Positions 15,435 to 23,814 of a stretch of DNA of 64,000 nt are shown in pieces. This DNA comes from Granulicella rosea. GTDB taxonomy: Bacteria > Acidobacteriota > Terriglobia > Terriglobales > Acidobacteriaceae. Position 1 is the stretch's first letter. Every line of letters begins with the position of its first letter. Where the stretch lies: assembly GCF_900188085.1 (NCBI RefSeq), contig NZ_FZOU01000006.1, positions 62,001 to 126,000 on the forward strand, in the 5' to 3' direction. A program made the position numbers and the translations under genes. The notes beneath the pieces were generated by a model. That model saw nothing but the letters and a program-made list of their open reading frames with translations, was not told where the DNA came from and ran no database searches.

Positions 15435-15867
15435 ACACCTTGTGGTCACGACCGAGGCGGAGTTCGAGACGGCGCTCGAAAAGGCGAGAATTCACGACAA
15501 CGACCCGGTCGCCCAGTCGGTCAGCTACGTCTCCGGGCTGAACCTGCTGATCGTCGGCCTGAGCAATGGACGCCGGCTGGCGCTGCCGCTCGAAGACCTG
15601 CAGGGCCTGACCGGGGCGACCGCGAAGCAGATGGAGAACCACGAGCTGCTCGGCCAGGGCACGGGAATCAGCTTTCCGGCGCTCGACGTGGACCTGTACG
15701 TCCCGGCGCTGATCGATGGGGTCTACGGCAACCGGAGCTGGATGGCGAATCTGGGAAAGAAGGGTGGGACTGGCAGAACGTCGACCGCGCCGGCAGCTTC
15801 ACATAAGAACGGGTACAAAGATGGAAGACGGAAAAAAGCAGCTTCAGTTGGCCCGAAAGAACTTTAG
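15427..15867 (+). CDS. DUF2442 family protein
   Basis: A 146-aa protein. The conserved DUF2442 core is in the middle (VSYVSGLNLLIVGLSNGRRLALPLEDLQGL..FPALDVDLYVPALIDGVYG). The C-terminus is an added Lys/Gly/Thr-rich basic tail (GKKGGTGRTSTAP..GYKDGRRKKAA) not needed for the fold, which may bind nucleic acid. The start codon overlaps the end of the DUF4160 gene, so the two are translated together. The 3' end overlaps the convergent gene at 15844-16293 by 24 bases. Confidence 0.85.
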   Translation: MAEHLVVTTEAEFETALEKARIHDNDPVAQSVSYVSGLNLLIVGLSNGRRLALPLEDLQGLTGATAKQMENHELLGQGTGISFPALDVDLYVPALIDGVYGNRSWMANLGKKGGTGRTSTAPAASHKNGYKDGRRKKAASVGPKEL

Positions 15868-16293
15868 ATTTTCGGGGTCCTTCTGTATTTGCCGGGCGAT
15901 AGTAGAGAGTTTTTCACTGCCGACCATGCACCCGCGCTCCGTCGTTACTTCCTCCTCCGAAGCCGAGAGAGAACGATAAATCTCATTGAATTTAGAAGGA
16001 CTTATCCGGCGGATGCCTATCAAAGCATAGCTTTTCGCCTGGGTATTTCCGATGGAGTAAAGCGTCAGGAACAACGGCAGAGCGTGTTCCTGAGGTAGCG
16101 CGGCGATCGTGCGAAAGTCGAGCTCCCCTTGCGAAGTCCCTCCGCCTAAGCCCGCCGGGCCAAACGCAAACACACGTATGGCCGCCAGACGCTTCATCGC
16201 CGCGTCCACCGAATCCTCCGCGCCGGCTGTAGCGCTGCAGGTGGCTAATAACAGCCACACGGCGACTATTATTCCATTCTGTTTCAATCGCAT
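15844..16293 (-). CDS. Secreted hypothetical protein (149 aa)
   Basis: A 149-aa exported protein with a signal peptide (MRLKQNGIIVAVWLLLATCSATAGA). The mature domain is helical and includes LDFRTIAALPQEHALPLFLTLYSIG. Base composition is clearly lower in GC than its neighbours and it overlaps the DUF2442 gene convergently. No family is recognised. Confidence 0.7.
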   Translation of the reverse strand: MRLKQNGIIVAVWLLLATCSATAGAEDSVDAAMKRLAAIRVFAFGPAGLGGGTSQGELDFRTIAALPQEHALPLFLTLYSIGNTQAKSYALIGIRRISPSKFNEIYRSLSASEEEVTTERGCMVGSEKLSTIARQIQKDPENLKFFRAN

Positions 16294-16325
16294 GGATGAG
16301 CCTCACGCAATACGTTATCGCAAAT

Positions 16326-16352
16326 ACAAAAACCCCGCGTATGAGCGGGGTC
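16326..16352 (-). terminator. Rho-independent terminator
   Basis: Read on the minus strand, ACCCCGC/GCGGGGT (7 bp, loop 6) is followed by TTTTTG. It ends the Fe-S carrier gene. Confidence 0.88.
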
Positions 16353-16373
16353 TTTGTTGGAATCGCAATTCGG

Positions 16374-16754
16374 TTAGACGCTGAAGCTCGAACCGCAGCC
16401 GCAGGTGCTTTTCACGGTCGGGTTCTCGAACTTGAAGCCGGCGGCCTCGAGGGTCTCGACGTAGTCCACCTTGCAGCCGTTCAGGTACATGGCCGAGGTC
16501 GCGTCCACGAAGACCTTCAGGTCTTCGAAGCGCAGTACCTTGTCCATCATGCCGCTCTGGTTCTCGAACGACATCGAATACTGGAAGCCGGAGCAGCCGC
16601 CGCCGACGACGCCGATGCGCAGACCGGCCGGGAGCGGATCCTGCGTGGACATGATCTCCTTCACCTTCGCGATGGCCGCATCGGTCAGGGTAACCGGCGT
16701 GGTGGATGCTGGGGGCGCCGTGACAACCTCGGGTGTAACAGTGGCGGTGGACAT
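16374..16754 (-). CDS. A-type iron-sulfur carrier protein (IscA/ErpA family)
   Basis: A 126-aa protein that receives and delivers Fe-S clusters. The A-type signature has three Cys: GGGCSGFQY (C54) and STCGCGSSFSV (C118, C120). VTLTDAAIAKVKEIM opens the core domain; the first 20 residues are an Ala/Thr/Pro-rich extension not seen in E. coli ErpA. ATG 16754 lies 7 bases after GAGGAG. It could be ErpA or IscA; no other isc or suf genes are in the window. The A-type family call is strong, the subtype is not. Confidence 0.93.
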   Translation of the reverse strand: MSTATVTPEVVTAPPASTTPVTLTDAAIAKVKEIMSTQDPLPAGLRIGVVGGGCSGFQYSMSFENQSGMMDKVLRFEDLKVFVDATSAMYLNGCKVDYVETLEAAGFKFENPTVKSTCGCGSSFSV

Positions 16755-17006
16755 AATCTTCTCCTCAGAAAACTCGGACTCTTTTAGTCTATGCCGCTCA
16801 CCCGCGCGGGGCAAGGGCCATATCCGGCACCCGCCGGCGATCTGCCGTCGCATGCCGCTCGCCCGGTTGGGCGATGGAACTTCACTAATGAACTAGATGC
16901 GCCAGCCGACACAAGGATGCGCCAGACTGGATGCGCAACCGAGGGTTGCTCCGGACCTACTCGAAAGGACGTTGCACTCCCGCCCGCGCCGGGCGATACT
17001 CCCCGC

Positions 17007-17180
17007 ATGAGACTCCTCTATCTACTCGCCGATCTATTTATCGACACCTTCGGCATCACGCATCCGACGGAAAAGGCACGCACCCAGGCTGCGTGGTTCA
17101 TTGGCGGGCTGATGGCGGTCATGATCGCCGGACTGGCCGTGGTGGGCGGCGTGGGTCTGAGCATCCTCTCCCACAGGTAA
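17007..17180 (+). CDS. Small single-span membrane protein (57 aa)
   Basis: A 57-aa protein, MRLLYLLADLFIDTFGITHP then a basic turn (TEKARTQ) and one strongly hydrophobic helix (AAWFIGGLMAVMIAGLAVVGGVGLSIL). No homologue is recognised. The start is ATG 17007 after the pyrimidine-rich sequence ACTCCCCGC, without a strong ribosome site, so the gene may be weakly expressed or leaderless. It lies in the 600-base region between the Fe-S carrier and the next small gene, in which bases 16755-17006 hold no feature. Confidence 0.6.
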   Translation: MRLLYLLADLFIDTFGITHPTEKARTQAAWFIGGLMAVMIAGLAVVGGVGLSILSHR

Positions 17181-17349
17181 CGGGCGCAAAAATAAATCCT
17201 AAAAAACGCTTCCGCGCCATACAACCATAGGCGTACTATTCTTCGCGGACGGCCCTGCCTACCTCCGAGCCCGCTGAACTCCAGCGTGACCCGCCCGTAT
17301 CCCGGACCGGCCGACAGATGTCGCACCCGCTAAGGGGGAGGTACCTACT

Positions 17350-17631
17350 ATGAGCAACAATATCAGTCCCGTTCTGCTCGTCGTCTGGGCGGCGTTGGCG
17401 GCCTGTTTTCTGGCTCTCATCGTCTATCGCGGACAGCTTACCCGTTACGAAGAAGATCAGCTCTTCCTGAACGAAAACATCAATCAGAACGAACACCAGC
17501 AGCAGGACGACATCGTCCGCAGGGTCAACAAGCTGCAGCCGCTCGTCCGCATCTGTGGCGGCGCGGTCGGCGCCATGACCATCGGCGTGGTCGGACTCTA
17601 CGTCTACAACGCAGCCAAACTGCTGATGTAA
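17350..17631 (+). CDS. Small two-span membrane protein (93 aa)
   Basis: A 93-aa protein, MSNNISPVLLVVWAALAACFLALIVYRGQL, a central Gln/Asn/Glu-rich hydrophilic loop (NENINQNEHQQQDD) and a second helix (GGAVGAMTIGVVGLYVYNA). It starts with an excellent GGGGGAGG ribosome site. It faces the periplasm or cytoplasm between the helices; the family is unknown. Confidence 0.75.
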   Translation: MSNNISPVLLVVWAALAACFLALIVYRGQLTRYEEDQLFLNENINQNEHQQQDDIVRRVNKLQPLVRICGGAVGAMTIGVVGLYVYNAAKLLM

Positions 17632-17739
17632 GCCCTGCTCCCAATCGTTCCGCCAGACTGTCTGCCCCCAAACCATTTCCCCAGCCGGCCGGAGCCATGC
17701 TCTGGCCGTTGCTGCGTTCGGGCGCCAACCCACCCACGG

Positions 17740-17850
17740 TTGTCCTCCTGACCCTGAGCTTGTCGAAGGGAAGAATCTGCTTCTCGCCCTGCCACAGCTT
17801 CCGTGGCAGCCCAAAAGCAGGTCCTTCACTTCGCTCAGGATGACAGGCAT
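17740..17850. repeat. Dispersed inverted repeat, family R (copy 4)
   Basis: The left arm has TCCTCCTGACCCTGAGCTTGTCGAAGG; the right arm has AGGTCCTTCACTTCGCTCAGG. The arms enclose a CCACAGCTTCCGTGG palindrome. It lies between the 93-aa gene and the gnd terminator. Confidence 0.75.
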
Positions 17851-17870
17851 TTTTGCGGGCAAACACGGAG

Positions 17871-17906
17871 AAAGAGCCTGCCTCGATCGTTCGAGGCAGG
17901 CTCTTT
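17871..17906 (-). terminator. Strong hairpin terminator of gnd
   Basis: A perfect 16-bp stem AAAGAGCCTGCCTCGA/TCGAGGCAGGCTCTTT with a 4-base loop. On the minus strand it is followed by TCTCC, so the T run is short but the stem is very stable. It lies 20 bases past the gnd stop. Confidence 0.85.
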
Positions 17907-17925
17907 CGCGTTGCAGCAGAAACGT

Positions 17926-19389
17926 TTACGCGTTGTAGGTCGAGGACGAGACGCGTCCGCCGCGGCCGGTCCAGTTGGTATGGAAGAACTCGCCCCGCGG
18001 CTTGTCGACGCGCTCGTATGTGTGCGCGCCGAAGAAGTCGCGCTGCGCCTGCAGCAGGTTCGCCGGCAGACGCGCCGTGCGGTAGCCGTCGAAGAACGCC
18101 AGCGCGGTCGAGAACGCAGGCGTCGGGACGCCCAGTTCGATCGCGTGGATCAGCGCCTTGCGCCAGCTCGCCTGGTACTTGTTCAGCGCGCTCGAGAAGA
18201 ACTCGTCCTGCAGCAGGTTTTCGAGCTTCGGATTCTTGTCGAAGGCCTTCTTGATGTCGCCGAGGAAGACCGACCGGATGATGCAGCCGCCGCGCCACAT
18301 CAGCGCCACGCCGCCCATGTTCAGCGTCCAGCCCTGCGCCTGCTCGGCCGCGCGCAGCAGCATGTAACCCTGCGCGTAGCTGATCATCTTCGAGCAGTAC
18401 AGCGCGCGCCGAACCTCTTCGATGAACGCCGCCTTGTGTTCCGCCGGAATCTTCGGCGCGTCCGGCCCGTTGAGGATCTTCGACGCCGTCACGCGCTCGT
18501 CCTTCAGCGCCGACAGGCAACGCGCGAAGACGCTCTCGCCGATCAGCGTTACCGGCATGCCCATGTCGAGCGCATCGATGGCGGTCCACTTGCCCGTGCC
18601 CTTCTGGCCGGCGGTGTCGAGGATCTTGTCGATCATCGGCTCGCCGTCCTCGTCCTTCTTCGCGAAGATGGTCGCGGAGATCTCGATCAGGAAGCTGTCC
18701 AGCTCACCCTTGTTCCATTCGGTGAAGACCTCGGCGAACTCGTCCGCCGTCAGGCCCAGACCTTCCTTCAGCAACTGGTAGGCCTCGCCGATCAACTGCA
18801 TGTCGCCGTACTCGATGCCGTTGTGGACCATCTTGACGTAGTGGCCCGCGCCGCCCTCGCCGACCCAGTCGCAGCACGGCGTGCCGTCCTCGACCTTGGC
18901 CGAGATGGCCTGGAAGATCTCCTTCACCGCCGGCCACGCCGCGGGATCGCCGCCCGGCATGATCGACGGGCCGAAACGCGCGCCCTCTTCGCCGCCCGAG
19001 ACGCCCGAGCCGATGTAATGGAAGCCCTTTTCCGCAAGCTCCTTGGTGCGGCGGTTGGAGTCGGTGAACAGCGAGTTGCCGCCGTCGATGATAATGTCGC
19101 CCTTTTCGAGATACGGCAGCAGCGAGGCGATCGTCTTGTCGACCACGTCGCCGGCCTTGACCATGATCATGACGCGGCGCGGCGTCTTCAGCAGACCGCA
19201 GAGCTCTTCGACCGAGTGTGCGCCTTCGACCAGCGTGCCCTTGGCCTCTTCGGCCAGAAACTCGTCCACCTTCGAGGTGGTGCGGTTGAACACGGCAACC
19301 TTATATCCGTGGTCGTTCATGTTCAGGACCAGATTTTGTCCCATCACTGCCAGTCCGATCAGGCCAATGTCGCAAGTTCCCTTTTCCAT
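17926..19389 (-). CDS. gnd: 6-phosphogluconate dehydrogenase (decarboxylating)
   Basis: A 487-aa oxidative pentose phosphate pathway enzyme that makes ribulose-5-phosphate, CO2 and NADPH. The Rossmann fold has IGLIGLAVMGQNLVLNM. FNRTTSKVDEFL, IDGGNSLFTDSNRR and GVSGGEEGARFGPSIMPGG cover the substrate-binding loop. KMVHNGIEYGDMQLIGEAY supplies the catalytic Lys, and DLKKAF..FFSALNKYQ the C-terminal domain. ATG 19389 (after GGGAGAAGTG) is preferred to a GTG one codon upstream. No zwf or pgl gene is nearby. Confidence 0.97.
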   Translation of the reverse strand: MEKGTCDIGLIGLAVMGQNLVLNMNDHGYKVAVFNRTTSKVDEFLAEEAKGTLVEGAHSVEELCGLLKTPRRVMIMVKAGDVVDKTIASLLPYLEKGDIIIDGGNSLFTDSNRRTKELAEKGFHYIGSGVSGGEEGARFGPSIMPGGDPAAWPAVKEIFQAISAKVEDGTPCCDWVGEGGAGHYVKMVHNGIEYGDMQLIGEAYQLLKEGLGLTADEFAEVFTEWNKGELDSFLIEISATIFAKKDEDGEPMIDKILDTAGQKGTGKWTAIDALDMGMPVTLIGESVFARCLSALKDERVTASKILNGPDAPKIPAEHKAAFIEEVRRALYCSKMISYAQGYMLLRAAEQAQGWTLNMGGVALMWRGGCIIRSVFLGDIKKAFDKNPKLENLLQDEFFSSALNKYQASWRKALIHAIELGVPTPAFSTALAFFDGYRTARLPANLLQAQRDFFGAHTYERVDKPRGEFFHTNWTGRGGRVSSSTYNA

Positions 19390-19710
19390 CACTTCTCCCT
19401 TTGTCTATCAACATTGAATCGACGTTAGCGGTTGTATGGCCATCGATTGCCGGGCAACACAGAAAATCCGCGTGAAAGTGGTTCTACCACATGGAGGATA
19501 CGAAAATATATACCTCTTCGGCAGAACACAGCACGTGTGCTGAAAGCCTGCCCCCAAGATGAGGAAGTGTAATCACTGGAGACGAATTCGTCCAACCATT
19601 TTCATGTAAAGCGCGGAAACTGCTCCTTCGCCGCGTCAGAAACAAGAGCGCTCCCCACCTGAATGACCGCCCGCGCCTGGCTGGGGTAAACTTGGTGACA
19701 TGCTCACCAT

Positions 19711-19795
19711 GCGGAAGTGGCGAAATTGGCAGACGCACCAGACTTAGGATCTGGCGGGTTACCCCGTGGGGGTTCAAGTCCCCCCTTCCGCACCA
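19711..19795 (+). tRNA. tRNA-Leu (anticodon UAG)
   Basis: An 85-nt tRNA including an encoded CCA. The acceptor arms GCGGAAG and CTTCCGC pair perfectly. The anticodon stem CCAGA/TCTGG with loop CTTAGGA places anticodon TAG at 19745-19747, which reads leucine CUN codons. The variable arm is long (GCGGGTTACCCCGTG), as in class II tRNAs, and the T arm is GGGGGTTCAAGTCCCCC. It stands alone, 29 bases before the DUF3467 gene. Bases 19390-19710 upstream contain no gene that I can see. Confidence 0.97.
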
Positions 19796-19823
19796 AGCCC
19801 CAGCAGCAGCCGAATCGAGAGAC

Positions 19824-20159
19824 ATGAGCCAGAACAATCCCGAACAGCCCAGCATCCGCATGACCACCACCGAAGACTACCGCGATGGCTACGCCAACAG
19901 CGTGCAGGTGCGCATGAGCGTATGGGACTTTCAGCTCATCTTCGGCACGGCGAAGCAGGACTCGCCCGACGAGGTGAACCTGACGAACTTTCAAGGCGTC
20001 TACGTCAGCCCGCAACAGGCAAAGGCGTTGTGGAACATCCTCGGACAGAACCTCGCTCAGTATGAGCAGACCTTCGGCAAGGTAGCCCTCGAGCCGCAGA
20101 CTGGCGCGCCCACCTCTGTGCCCGTGCCGTTCCCGAAGGCCGGCGGTCCCGTCAACTAG
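19824..20159 (+). CDS. DUF3467 family protein
   Basis: A 111-aa protein with the DUF3467 pattern: YANSVQVRMSVWDFQLIFG..VNLTNFQGVYVSPQQAKALWNILGQNL. Proteins with this domain are small and cytoplasmic and are thought to bind a ligand or partner via the QGVYVSPQ.AK segment. The N-terminus is a polar, disordered stretch. It starts 28 bases after the tRNA. Confidence 0.85.
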   Translation: MSQNNPEQPSIRMTTTEDYRDGYANSVQVRMSVWDFQLIFGTAKQDSPDEVNLTNFQGVYVSPQQAKALWNILGQNLAQYEQTFGKVALEPQTGAPTSVPVPFPKAGGPVN

Positions 20160-20163
20160 ACCC

Positions 20164-21885
20164 GTGCGCGAAGCCCCCCATCACCTCAGCGATGTGGGCA
20201 GGCCGTTGCCGCTGTGGACGCTCTATCCGCTGCTCTTCGTCGGCGTCTACATCTCGCACCTGACGCTGCTGCGCCTGCCCTACTTCTGGGACGAGGCCGG
20301 ATACTACATCCCAGCCGCGCTCGATCTCTTCCGCACCGGCTCGCTGATTCCGCAGACGACGCTCACCAACGCCCACCCGCCGCTGCCCTCGCTGCTGCTG
20401 GCGGGCTGGTGGCATCTGGCCGGCTACGCGGTCTGGAACACGCGCGTCTTTATTTGCATGGTCAGCGCGGCGGCTCTGCTGGGCGCGTTCCGTCTGGCGC
20501 GCGAGCTGGCTGGGCCGGTTACCGGGGCGGTGGTCGTCCTGCTCACCGCGCTCTATCCGGTGTGGTTCGCGCAGAGTACGCTGGCGCACGCGGATATCTT
20601 TGCCGCCGCCTTCACGCTCTGGGCGCTGTCGGTCTATTTTGAACACCGCGAAAGGCCACGCTACCTGCTGGCAGCCGTGCTGTTCTCGCTCGCCGCGCTG
20701 GCCAAGGAGACCGCGATCGTCACGCCGGGCGCGCTGGCGCTGTGGGAGCTGGTGCAGATCGTTTCCAGTCAACCCAGAAAGCCAGTCATCCTGAGCGAAG
20801 CGAAGGACCCCCGTATTTTGCCGGGGGCGGCACAGAATTTCGAGGCAGGGGCCAAAGCCGATCCGACGGAAAACAAGCAACAACGAAATACGGGGGTCCT
20901 TCACTCCGTTCAGGATGACGAGCATTCATCGGCAGGGTGGAGATGGATCGCCACGCTTCTCGCCCCGATCCTCCCGCTCGCGTTCTGGTACGCCTACCAC
21001 TTCCACAAGACCGGCTTCATCTTCGGCAATCCGGAGTTCCTGCGCTACAACGCCACGGCCAACCTCGGCCCTCTGCGCATCCTGCTCAGCCTGTGGCATC
21101 GCGCCGTCCACCTGACGCTGCACATGAACCTCTTCGTCCCGGCAGCCTGCGCGGCGGCGGTGCTGCTGATGCCGAGGCTGGCCGGGCGGACGCTTTCAAA
21201 GCAGGTCGTGACCACGCTGGCCGTCATCCTGCTGGGCAACGGCATCGCCTTTTCGATCCTCGGCGGCGCGCTGCTGACGCGCTACCTGCTGCCGATGTAC
21301 CCACTCGTCCTGCTGCTCTGCGTCGTTGTCTGGCGCGAGCGTTTCGCGCAGTGGTGGGTGCTGGCTGGTCTGACCACTGTGGGCTTTCTAGCCGCGCTCT
21401 GGATCAATCCACCCTACGTCTTCTCCCCCGAGGACAACCTGAGCTATCGCGACATGATCGTCGTCCACCAGCAGGCGGCGGCGGTGCTGACGAAGCAGTT
21501 TCCGCTCGCGACCGTGCTGACGGCGTGGCCCGCGACGCAGGAGCTGGCGCGGCCGGAGCTGGGATACGTCAGGCAGCCCTTCAAGGTCGCGCCGATCGAG
21601 AACTTCTCCGCCGGCGAGATCGAGCGCGCCGCGCAGGACCCCGGCGGCTACGACACGGCGCTGGTCTTCTCGACCAAGTGCGTTCCCGCGCCCGGCATGA
21701 TGAACCTGGCGCGCATGAACGAAGGCGCCGACACGCGCTTCTTCGACTTCCACCGCGACCTGCCGCCGAAGGGCGTCGCCGCGATCCTGCACGGCGATGT
21801 CGTGTGGCAGGCGACGCGTGGATGCGAGTCGGCGGCGATTCTGCGCTTTCCGAGGGCGGTCGATGCGGAGCTGCGGATGCCTTGA
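20164..21885 (+). CDS. Glycosyltransferase family 39-like integral membrane protein, interrupted in frame by a repeat
   Basis: A 573-aa membrane glycosyltransferase of the ArnT/PMT family. The first luminal loop carries PYFWDEAGYYIPAALDL (Asp-Glu catalytic acid pair) and NAHPPLPSLLLAGWW. About ten hydrophobic helices follow (GLMVSAAALLGAF, VVVLLTALYPVWFAQSTLAHADIFAA and similar). Around residues 207-255 a polar stretch (KPVILSEAKDPRILPG.. to ..GVLHSVQDDEHSSAG) is the translation of repeat R5 at 20784-20925, joined in frame. The flanking segments AALAKETAIVTPG and WRWIATLLAPILPLAF look like adjacent helices, so the insert extends one loop. The start is GTG 20164, four bases after the DUF3467 stop. 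Substrate unknown. Confidence 0.8.
   Translation: MREAPHHLSDVGRPLPLWTLYPLLFVGVYISHLTLLRLPYFWDEAGYYIPAALDLFRTGSLIPQTTLTNAHPPLPSLLLAGWWHLAGYAVWNTRVFICMVSAAALLGAFRLARELAGPVTGAVVVLLTALYPVWFAQSTLAHADIFAAAFTLWALSVYFEHRERPRYLLAAVLFSLAALAKETAIVTPGALALWELVQIVSSQPRKPVILSEAKDPRILPGAAQNFEAGAKADPTENKQQRNTGVLHSVQDDEHSSAGWRWIATLLAPILPLAFWYAYHFHKTGFIFGNPEFLRYNATANLGPLRILLSLWHRAVHLTLHMNLFVPAACAAAVLLMPRLAGRTLSKQVVTTLAVILLGNGIAFSILGGALLTRYLLPMYPLVLLLCVVVWRERFAQWWVLAGLTTVGFLAALWINPPYVFSPEDNLSYRDMIVVHQQAAAVLTKQFPLATVLTAWPATQELARPELGYVRQPFKVAPIENFSAGEIERAAQDPGGYDTALVFSTKCVPAPGMMNLARMNEGADTRFFDFHRDLPPKGVAAILHGDVVWQATRGCESAAILRFPRAVDAELRMP
20784..20925. repeat. Family R inverted repeat inserted in frame in a membrane-protein gene (copy 5)
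   Basis: Left arm GTCATCCTGAGCGAAGCGAAG (20785 onwards) and right arm TTCACTCCGTTCAGGATGACG (to 20920) are inverted copies in the same arrangement as intergenic R elements. The whole unit is open in the glycosyltransferase frame. Confidence 0.85.
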
Positions 21886-21901
21886 TGGAGTATTGGCAGT
21901 G

Positions 21902-22079
21902 TTAAGGGCACGGCTTCAGCCGTGCCATAGCGACGTGGGCGCAGCGCGGCTTTAGCCGCTGAGGTACGGTTTTCGGCCGGTCCGGCAGTGTCCTTATCCC
22001 GAACGAACAAGCGTACCTCAGCGGCTGAAGCCGCAAGACAAGGCGACGTCTACGGCACGGCTGAAGCCGTGCCCTTAAG
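21902..22079. repeat. Palindromic element E2 (GGCACGGCTTCAGCCGTGCC termini)
   Basis: A 178-bp element with perfect 25-bp terminal inverted repeats starting TTAAGGGCACGGCTTCAGCC. Each terminus is itself a palindrome, and two inner palindromes (GCGGCTTTAGCCGC, GCGGCTGAAGCCGC) are nested inside. No coding content. It is closely related to the element at 39590-39751. Confidence 0.85.
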
Positions 22080-22215
22080 CAACACAGTCCAACACAGTCG
22101 TAATTCAGACGAATTCATCAAAGAGAGGACACTGCAGCCACGCCGAAGCCAGAGACGTCTCCGCTCCATCGAGCCGCTCGTTCAGAGACGCAATCCAACC
22201 CTCTATAATCAGACC

Positions 22216-23814
22216 GTGCCGAAGCCCTTGCGCGTACTCGCCGTCCTTGCCCTGCTGACCGTCGCCCGCCACCTTCCCGCCCAGTCCGCGGGCGCAGACA
22301 GCGCGGCGCAGGAGCCCGGTGGCCGCGTCGTCCTCGTGCTGCCCTTCGACAACCGATCCGGCGAGGCCAACCTCAACTGGATCGGCGACTCCTTTCCCGA
22401 CACGCTCGACCAGCGCCTGAACTCGGCCGGCTTCCTCACCATCAGCCACGACGACCGGGCGTTCGCGCTCGACCACCTCGGCCTGCCGCCGAACTTCCGG
22501 CCCACGCGCGCGACGACGCTGCGCATCGCGCAGACGCTCGATGCGAACTTCGTCGTCGTCGGCAACTACACCGTGCGCGAGGGACGCATCATGGTGCAGG
22601 CGCAGGTGCTTGAGGTGAACAAGCTGCGCATGTCCGCGCCGCTCGACGATTCAAGCGAGCTGGCGCGGCTCTTCGACATCGAAAACGCCGTCGCCTGGAA
22701 GGTCGCGCGGCAGATCGACCCGAAGTTTTCCGTCGCGCAGCAGACGTTTCTCGCGGCGTCCGCCGGTGTGAACCTGACGGCGTTTGAAAACTACATCCGT
22801 GGCCTCGACGCGCCGACCCCGGCCGAGCGGGTCAAACGTCTGCAGGCCGCTGTCGCCGCCTCGCCCTCCTACGCGCAGGCGCTGCTGGCGCTGGGCAAGC
22901 AGGAGTTCGCCGACCTGAACTACGCCGCCGCAGCAGCCGATCTGGACAAGGTTCCGCCCGCCGACCGGCTCGCGCTCGAGGCCGGGTTCTACAAGGGCCT
23001 TGCCCGTTTCAACGACGCGAAATACGCGGACGCCGAGGCGGCCTTTGCCTTCGTCGCCACGCGTCTGCCGCTGCCCGAGGTGGTCAACAACCAGGGCGTC
23101 GCCGCCAGCCGCCAGGGCAAGGACGCATCCGCCCTGCTGCAGCGCGCCGCCAACGCCGACCCCAACGACCCCGACTACCACTACAACGTCGCCGTCGCCA
23201 CGTATCGCAAGGGCGACTTCGCCGCCGCGCAGCGCGAGATCGCCGCCGCGTTGAAGCTGCGTCCGAACGACGCCGAGGCGAAGGAGCTGCAGACGCACAT
23301 CGCCGCCGGACGCACACCGCTCGCCGCCAAGGCTCCGTTCGAGCCGCTCGAACGCATCCGTCGCACCTACTCCGAGGCCTCGTTCCGGCAGGCCGCCTTC
23401 CAGCTCGACCAGATGCGCGCGATGCGCCTGGCAACGCTGCCCCCGGCCCAGCAGGCGGCCGAATACACGCAGCTCGGACACGACTACCTCAAGCAGGGTC
23501 TGCTGCCCGAGGCCGAGCAGGAGTTCGAGGCCGCGCTCGCCGCCGACAAGAACTCCGCCGCGGCCTACGCCGGCATCGCGCAGATCCGCGAGCAGAGCGG
23601 CAACGCCGAAGATGCGCGTCTGAACGCGCAGAACTCCCTGCGGCTGAAGCCGAACGTGCCCGCCTGCCTGGTGCTGGCGCGGCTGAACCTCGTCGCGAAC
23701 GACCTGCCCGCAAGCGCCGCCTACGTCGGCAACGCGCTGCGGCTCAACCCCAAAGACCCCGGCGCGCTGGGGTTGAAGCAGCAGCTTGAATCGCGCGGCC
23801 AGAGCATCCCATGA
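22216..23814 (+). CDS. TPR-repeat protein with N-terminal FlgO/TolB-N-like domain
   Basis: A 532-aa secreted protein. After an N-terminal hydrophobic signal (LRVLAVLALLTVARHLPAQSA) comes a domain with VVLVLPFDNRSGEANLNWIGDSFPDTLDQRLNSAG and VVVGNYTVREGRIMVQAQVLE. This pattern occurs in FlgO and other lipoproteins that read out ligand-binding sites near the outer membrane. The rest is TPR-like helices (YAQALLALGKQEFADLNYAAAAADL..., EYTQLGHDYLKQGLLPEAEQEFE, AYAGIAQIREQSGNAEDARL). The start is GTG 22216, since upstream codons fall in element E2. It ends in an ATGA overlap with nfeD, suggesting coupled expression. Confidence 0.8.
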   Translation: MPKPLRVLAVLALLTVARHLPAQSAGADSAAQEPGGRVVLVLPFDNRSGEANLNWIGDSFPDTLDQRLNSAGFLTISHDDRAFALDHLGLPPNFRPTRATTLRIAQTLDANFVVVGNYTVREGRIMVQAQVLEVNKLRMSAPLDDSSELARLFDIENAVAWKVARQIDPKFSVAQQTFLAASAGVNLTAFENYIRGLDAPTPAERVKRLQAAVAASPSYAQALLALGKQEFADLNYAAAAADLDKVPPADRLALEAGFYKGLARFNDAKYADAEAAFAFVATRLPLPEVVNNQGVAASRQGKDASALLQRAANADPNDPDYHYNVAVATYRKGDFAAAQREIAAALKLRPNDAEAKELQTHIAAGRTPLAAKAPFEPLERIRRTYSEASFRQAAFQLDQMRAMRLATLPPAQQAAEYTQLGHDYLKQGLLPEAEQEFEAALAADKNSAAAYAGIAQIREQSGNAEDARLNAQNSLRLKPNVPACLVLARLNLVANDLPASAAYVGNALRLNPKDPGALGLKQQLESRGQSIP

